NCBI GenBank assembly: GCA_041635755.1
Contig: JBFKUL010000130.1
Coordinates: 1 to 7,816, forward strand
Direction: 5' to 3'
Length of the DNA: 7,816 bases
From: JBFKUL01 sp041635755
GTDB lineage: Bacteria; Pseudomonadota; Gammaproteobacteria; Burkholderiales; SG8-39
This document shows, in pieces, positions 6,045 through 7,816 of the stretch (the stretch's first letter is position 1; each line of letters begins with the position of its first letter). Made by a program: the position numbers and the translations under genes. A model generated the notes under the pieces. The model saw only the letters and a program-made list of their open reading frames with translations, had not been told where the DNA came from and searched no databases.

Positions 6045-6071
6045 CGTCATCGGGCGTTATGATGACGTCAT
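6045..6071. promoter_or_regulatory. Dyad-rich region upstream of carbonic anhydrase with a -10-like element
   Basis: CGTCATC (6045-6051) and GATGACG (6061-6067) form an inverted repeat around nine bases, and ATGACGTCAT (6062-6071) is a perfect palindrome, so GTCAT/ATGAC half-sites occur three times. TATGAT (6058-6063), five of six to the -10 consensus, lies inside. No -35 is visible. This may be an activator-dependent promoter with an operator of unknown owner. Confidence 0.35.
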
Positions 6072-6098
6072 GAACGCGTATCGATCTCGCCCGAACCC

Positions 6099-6710
6099 GT
6101 GCCGCGCGATCTGATCGACCGGCTGCGGGCCTTTCGCCGCGATCATTTCCCGCGCTTCGAGGCGCAGTACCGCCAGCTCGCCGAAGACGGGCAGCGCCCG
6201 ACGCTGCTGTTCATCGGCTGCTCGGACTCGCGCCTGGTGCCGCACCTGCTTATGGATTCGAATCCGGGCGAGGTGTTCATGATCCGCAACATCGGCAACA
6301 TCGTGCCGCCCTACGAGGATTCGCACGGCTATCACGGCACTTCCGCGGCGATCGAGTTCGCGGTGCTGGTGCTGAACGTGCGCGACATCGTGGTATGCGG
6401 GCACAGCGACTGCGGGGCGATCCGCGCGCTCTACCAGCCGTCGCCGCCCGAAGCGCGCCACATCACCAACTGGCTCGGGCTCGCGCGCGAAGCCGCGCTG
6501 CCCGAGGACGGCAGCGACGAAACGCTGCACCGTGTCGAGCGGCGCTCGATCGTGCTGCAGCTCGAGCGCCTGCTCAGCTTCCCGATGGTGAAGTCGCGCG
6601 TCGAACGCGGCGAGCTGTTCCTGCACGGCTGGTACTACGACATCGGACACGGCAACGTGCAGGTGCTCGACGTGGCGAGCGGCGAATTCGTGCCCCTCGA
6701 GTCGGGCTAG
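6099..6710 (+). CDS. Beta-class carbonic anhydrase
   Basis: The enzyme interconverts CO2 and bicarbonate in the cytoplasm. The 203-residue protein carries the beta-class zinc site: Cys41 with Asp43 and Arg45 (GCSDSR), then His102 and Cys105 in VVCGHSDCGA. The GEVFMIRNIGNIVPP stretch (57-71) is the conserved segment around the active site, and the end (LFLHGWYYDIGHGNVQVLD) is the usual final strand. GTG at 6099 is the only start available, because an in-frame stop lies at 6063-6065 and no ATG intervenes. No ribosome site is visible before it. A 14-codon frame starting at ATG 6070 overlaps this start and might feed ribosomes to it. The gene follows a stress-protein gene by 80 bases, may share its transcript, and is convergent with the regulator gene downstream. 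Confidence 0.95.
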   Translation: MPRDLIDRLRAFRRDHFPRFEAQYRQLAEDGQRPTLLFIGCSDSRLVPHLLMDSNPGEVFMIRNIGNIVPPYEDSHGYHGTSAAIEFAVLVLNVRDIVVCGHSDCGAIRALYQPSPPEARHITNWLGLAREAALPEDGSDETLHRVERRSIVLQLERLLSFPMVKSRVERGELFLHGWYYDIGHGNVQVLDVASGEFVPLESG

Positions 6711-6731
6711 ACTACCCGGTCGCGCCGGGGG

Positions 6732-6746
6732 CCGCACTCAGTGCGG
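6732..6746. terminator. Inverted repeat over the end of the regulator gene, possible hairpin
   Basis: CCGCACT-C-AGTGCGG is a perfect seven-base inverted repeat straddling the regulator's stop codon and lying 21 bases past the carbonic anhydrase stop. It could form a GC-rich hairpin in transcripts from both convergent genes. No T-run follows on either strand, so it is at best a weak intrinsic terminator. Confidence 0.35.
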
Positions 6747-7469
6747 AGTAATGGCAGCGTGACGGTGCGCGTGCTCGCCGCGCGCAATCTGCCGGAGCTG
6801 CTCGCGGTTCAATATGGCGATCTCGCGCCGCGCGACGTTGATCAGGCCTTGCGCGGCGAGCTCGCGCAGCAGCCGCGAGAAGGTTTCCTTGGTGACGCCC
6901 AGGCGCGCCGCGATCACCGTCTTGGTCGCCGGCAAGTTCACCGCCAGGCCGGCGCCCTCGCACGGCTCGGCGAGCGAATCGAGATAGGCGGCGACACGCT
7001 GCAGGCCGCTCTTGAGCGTGCTCGCCTCGACGTCGGCGACCAGCCCGTGAAAGCGCTGGCTCAGGCTCGCCAACAGGCTGCGGGTGAACGAGGCGTCGGT
7101 CTCGATCAGCGCGAGCAGCGGCGCAGCCGGCACCATGACGAGCAACGTATCGGCGAGTGCCACCGCATCGATCGGCGAGGGCTCGTTCAGGAACATCATC
7201 GGCTCGCCGAAGGTCTCGCCCGCGCCTACCAGGCGCAGCACCTTCTCCTCGCCGCCGTCGCCGCGCAGCGAGATCTTGACCATGCCATAGGCCACCGCGT
7301 AAAGGCCGTGCAGCCGCTCGCCACGGCGCAGGATGGCGGCGCCTCGCCGCACCTGCTCGGTGCGTGCATGCCGCGCAAGTTCGGCGAGGTGCGGCCGCGT
7401 CGCCTGCCTGAACATCGGCAGGTTGCTGATCAGGCCGAGCACGATGCTGGCGGGTTGGGTGGCGGTCAT
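6738..7469 (-). CDS. dnr: CRP/FNR-family regulator, DNR-like (predicted nitric-oxide or low-oxygen response)
   Basis: The 243-residue protein has a cyclic-nucleotide-binding-fold sensor (about 13-125), a long dimer helix (about 125-160) and a C-terminal winged helix. The recognition helix reads TKETFSRLLREL, with Glu195, Ser198 and Arg199 in the E-x2-S-R pattern by which FNR and DNR read TTGAT half-sites. The tail EIAILNREQLRQ resembles DNR of Pseudomonas. From this start there is only one cysteine (Cys170), so an FNR-type [4Fe-4S] cluster cannot form; by family, a haem-based nitric oxide sensor is more likely. The ATG at 7469 is preferred: an in-frame ATG at 7553 would add 28 non-family residues and place the FNR-type box inside the gene. 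No good ribosome site is visible. Two operator-like sites lie upstream, suggesting autoregulation. Family is sure; the DNR subgroup is likely. Confidence 0.85.
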   Translation of the reverse strand: MTATQPASIVLGLISNLPMFRQATRPHLAELARHARTEQVRRGAAILRRGERLHGLYAVAYGMVKISLRGDGGEEKVLRLVGAGETFGEPMMFLNEPSPIDAVALADTLLVMVPAAPLLALIETDASFTRSLLASLSQRFHGLVADVEASTLKSGLQRVAAYLDSLAEPCEGAGLAVNLPATKTVIAARLGVTKETFSRLLRELAAQGLINVARREIAILNREQLRQIARGEHAHRHAAITPH

Positions 7470-7512
7470 GGCGCGTGTTGCGAAATGCTCGCATCGGGGT
7501 GCACGGGACTTT

Positions 7513-7526
7513 TTGAGGCAGATCAA
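7513..7526. promoter_or_regulatory. FNR/DNR-type operator upstream of the regulator gene
   Basis: On the minus strand this reads TTGATCTGCCTCAA: one perfect TTGAT half, the same CTGC spacer as the other two clear sites, and a degenerate second half. Its centre is about 50 bases before the regulator's ATG at 7469. No convincing -10 lies at the class II distance, so repression or autoregulation is as likely as activation. Confidence 0.6.
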
Positions 7527-7556
7527 GTTTTGGCGTACGCGCCCGCTTGCCATTTC

Positions 7557-7570
7557 TTAACGCGCATCAA
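7557..7570. promoter_or_regulatory. Second FNR/DNR-like site, before the nitronate monooxygenase-like gene
   Basis: TTAACGCGCATCAA has one perfect ATCAA half and a degenerate TTAAC half. Its centre is 44 bases from that of the site at 7513-7526 and about 70 bases before the ATG at 7634. Its spacer (GCGC) differs from the other sites. It may serve the plus-strand gene, but no good -10 stands at the expected distance. Confidence 0.4.
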
Positions 7571-7633
7571 ACATCGGCACGCTATCGCAGGGCACCATGG
7601 GCCGTTTTTCTGGTTCATGAGGTTCCTGACGGC

Positions 7634-7816
7634 ATGGCGTTACTGCGAATCGGTGAGCGCGAGACGTTGCCGCTCGTCCAGGGGGGGATGGGCGTGGGCG
7701 TCTCGGCGCACCGGCTGGCGGGCAGCGTGGCGCGCGAGCGCTGCGTCGGCACGATCTCGAGCGTCGACCTGCGACGCCACCATCCGGACCTGATGCGCGC
7801 CACCGGCCGCACGCGC
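7634..7816 (+). CDS. Nitronate monooxygenase / 2-nitropropane dioxygenase-like flavoprotein (N-terminal part; cut by window edge)
   Basis: Sixty-one codons are visible from the ATG at 7634, with a TGAGG ribosome site at 7618-7622. The N-terminus reads LPLVQGGMGVGVSAHRLAGSVA (about residues 12-33) and then VGTISSVDLRRHHPDLM. The QGGMG(V/I)G phosphate-binding start and the TISSVD strand are typical of FMN-dependent nitronate monooxygenase-like TIM barrels, which oxidise nitronates such as propionate-3-nitronate or nitroalkane anions. The catalytic histidine and most of the barrel lie beyond the window, so the true substrate class cannot be tested; related enoyl-reductase-like flavoproteins share this fold. 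It is divergent from the DNR-type regulator with two FNR/DNR-like sites between, hinting at nitrogen-oxide-linked expression. Confidence 0.85.
   Translation, partial: MALLRIGERETLPLVQGGMGVGVSAHRLAGSVARERCVGTISSVDLRRHHPDLMRATGRTR

Noticed and set aside
7470..7553. A longer start for the DNR-like regulator at 7553, which would add two cysteines.
   Set aside because: The added residues do not resemble the family N-terminus, and the FNR-type box would lie inside the coding region.

Overview
The window is high-GC, densely coded DNA with bacterial gene structure. The HemN, CbpA/CbpM, DksA-type and DNR-type proteins, and the form of the nitronate monooxygenase N-terminus, fit a betaproteobacterium able to live with little or no oxygen, probably a denitrifier or facultative anaerobe. 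That assignment is inferred from protein flavour and has not been searched. I see no mobile elements, tRNA or rRNA genes, or CRISPR array, and no gene-free stretch longer than about 165 bases.

Layout from left to right. (1) Minus strand, 1-963: the N-terminal two thirds of a membrane PAS histidine kinase of the NarX/DegS type, cut by the window edge. (2) Plus strand, 1071-3207: hemN (oxygen-independent coproporphyrinogen III oxidase), followed one base later by a SafE/DsbD_2-type membrane protein. (3) Minus strand, 5407 down to 3240: a universal stress protein, a DksA/TraR-type zinc-finger protein whose start overlaps the stress gene's stop, then the co-chaperone CbpA and its modulator CbpM behind what looks like their own heat-shock promoter. 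(4) Plus strand, 5569-6710: a second universal stress protein, divergent from the first, then a beta-carbonic anhydrase. (5) Minus strand, 7469-6738: a CRP/FNR-family regulator of the DNR (nitric-oxide-responsive) type. (6) Plus strand from 7634: the start of a nitronate monooxygenase-like flavoprotein, cut by the right edge.

The unifying signal is regulatory. FNR/DNR-type operators (TTGAY-N4-RTCAA) lie in all three divergent intergenic regions: between the kinase and hemN, between the two stress genes, and two between the regulator and the monooxygenase. Three of the four share the same CTGC spacer when read in one orientation. The regulator encoded here carries the E-x2-S-R recognition-helix residues that read such sites. 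The simplest reading is a local low-oxygen or nitric-oxide regulon, with a heat-shock/stringent module (DksA-like, CbpA, CbpM) attached. No gene family here looks new; what merits follow-up is the regulatory wiring.
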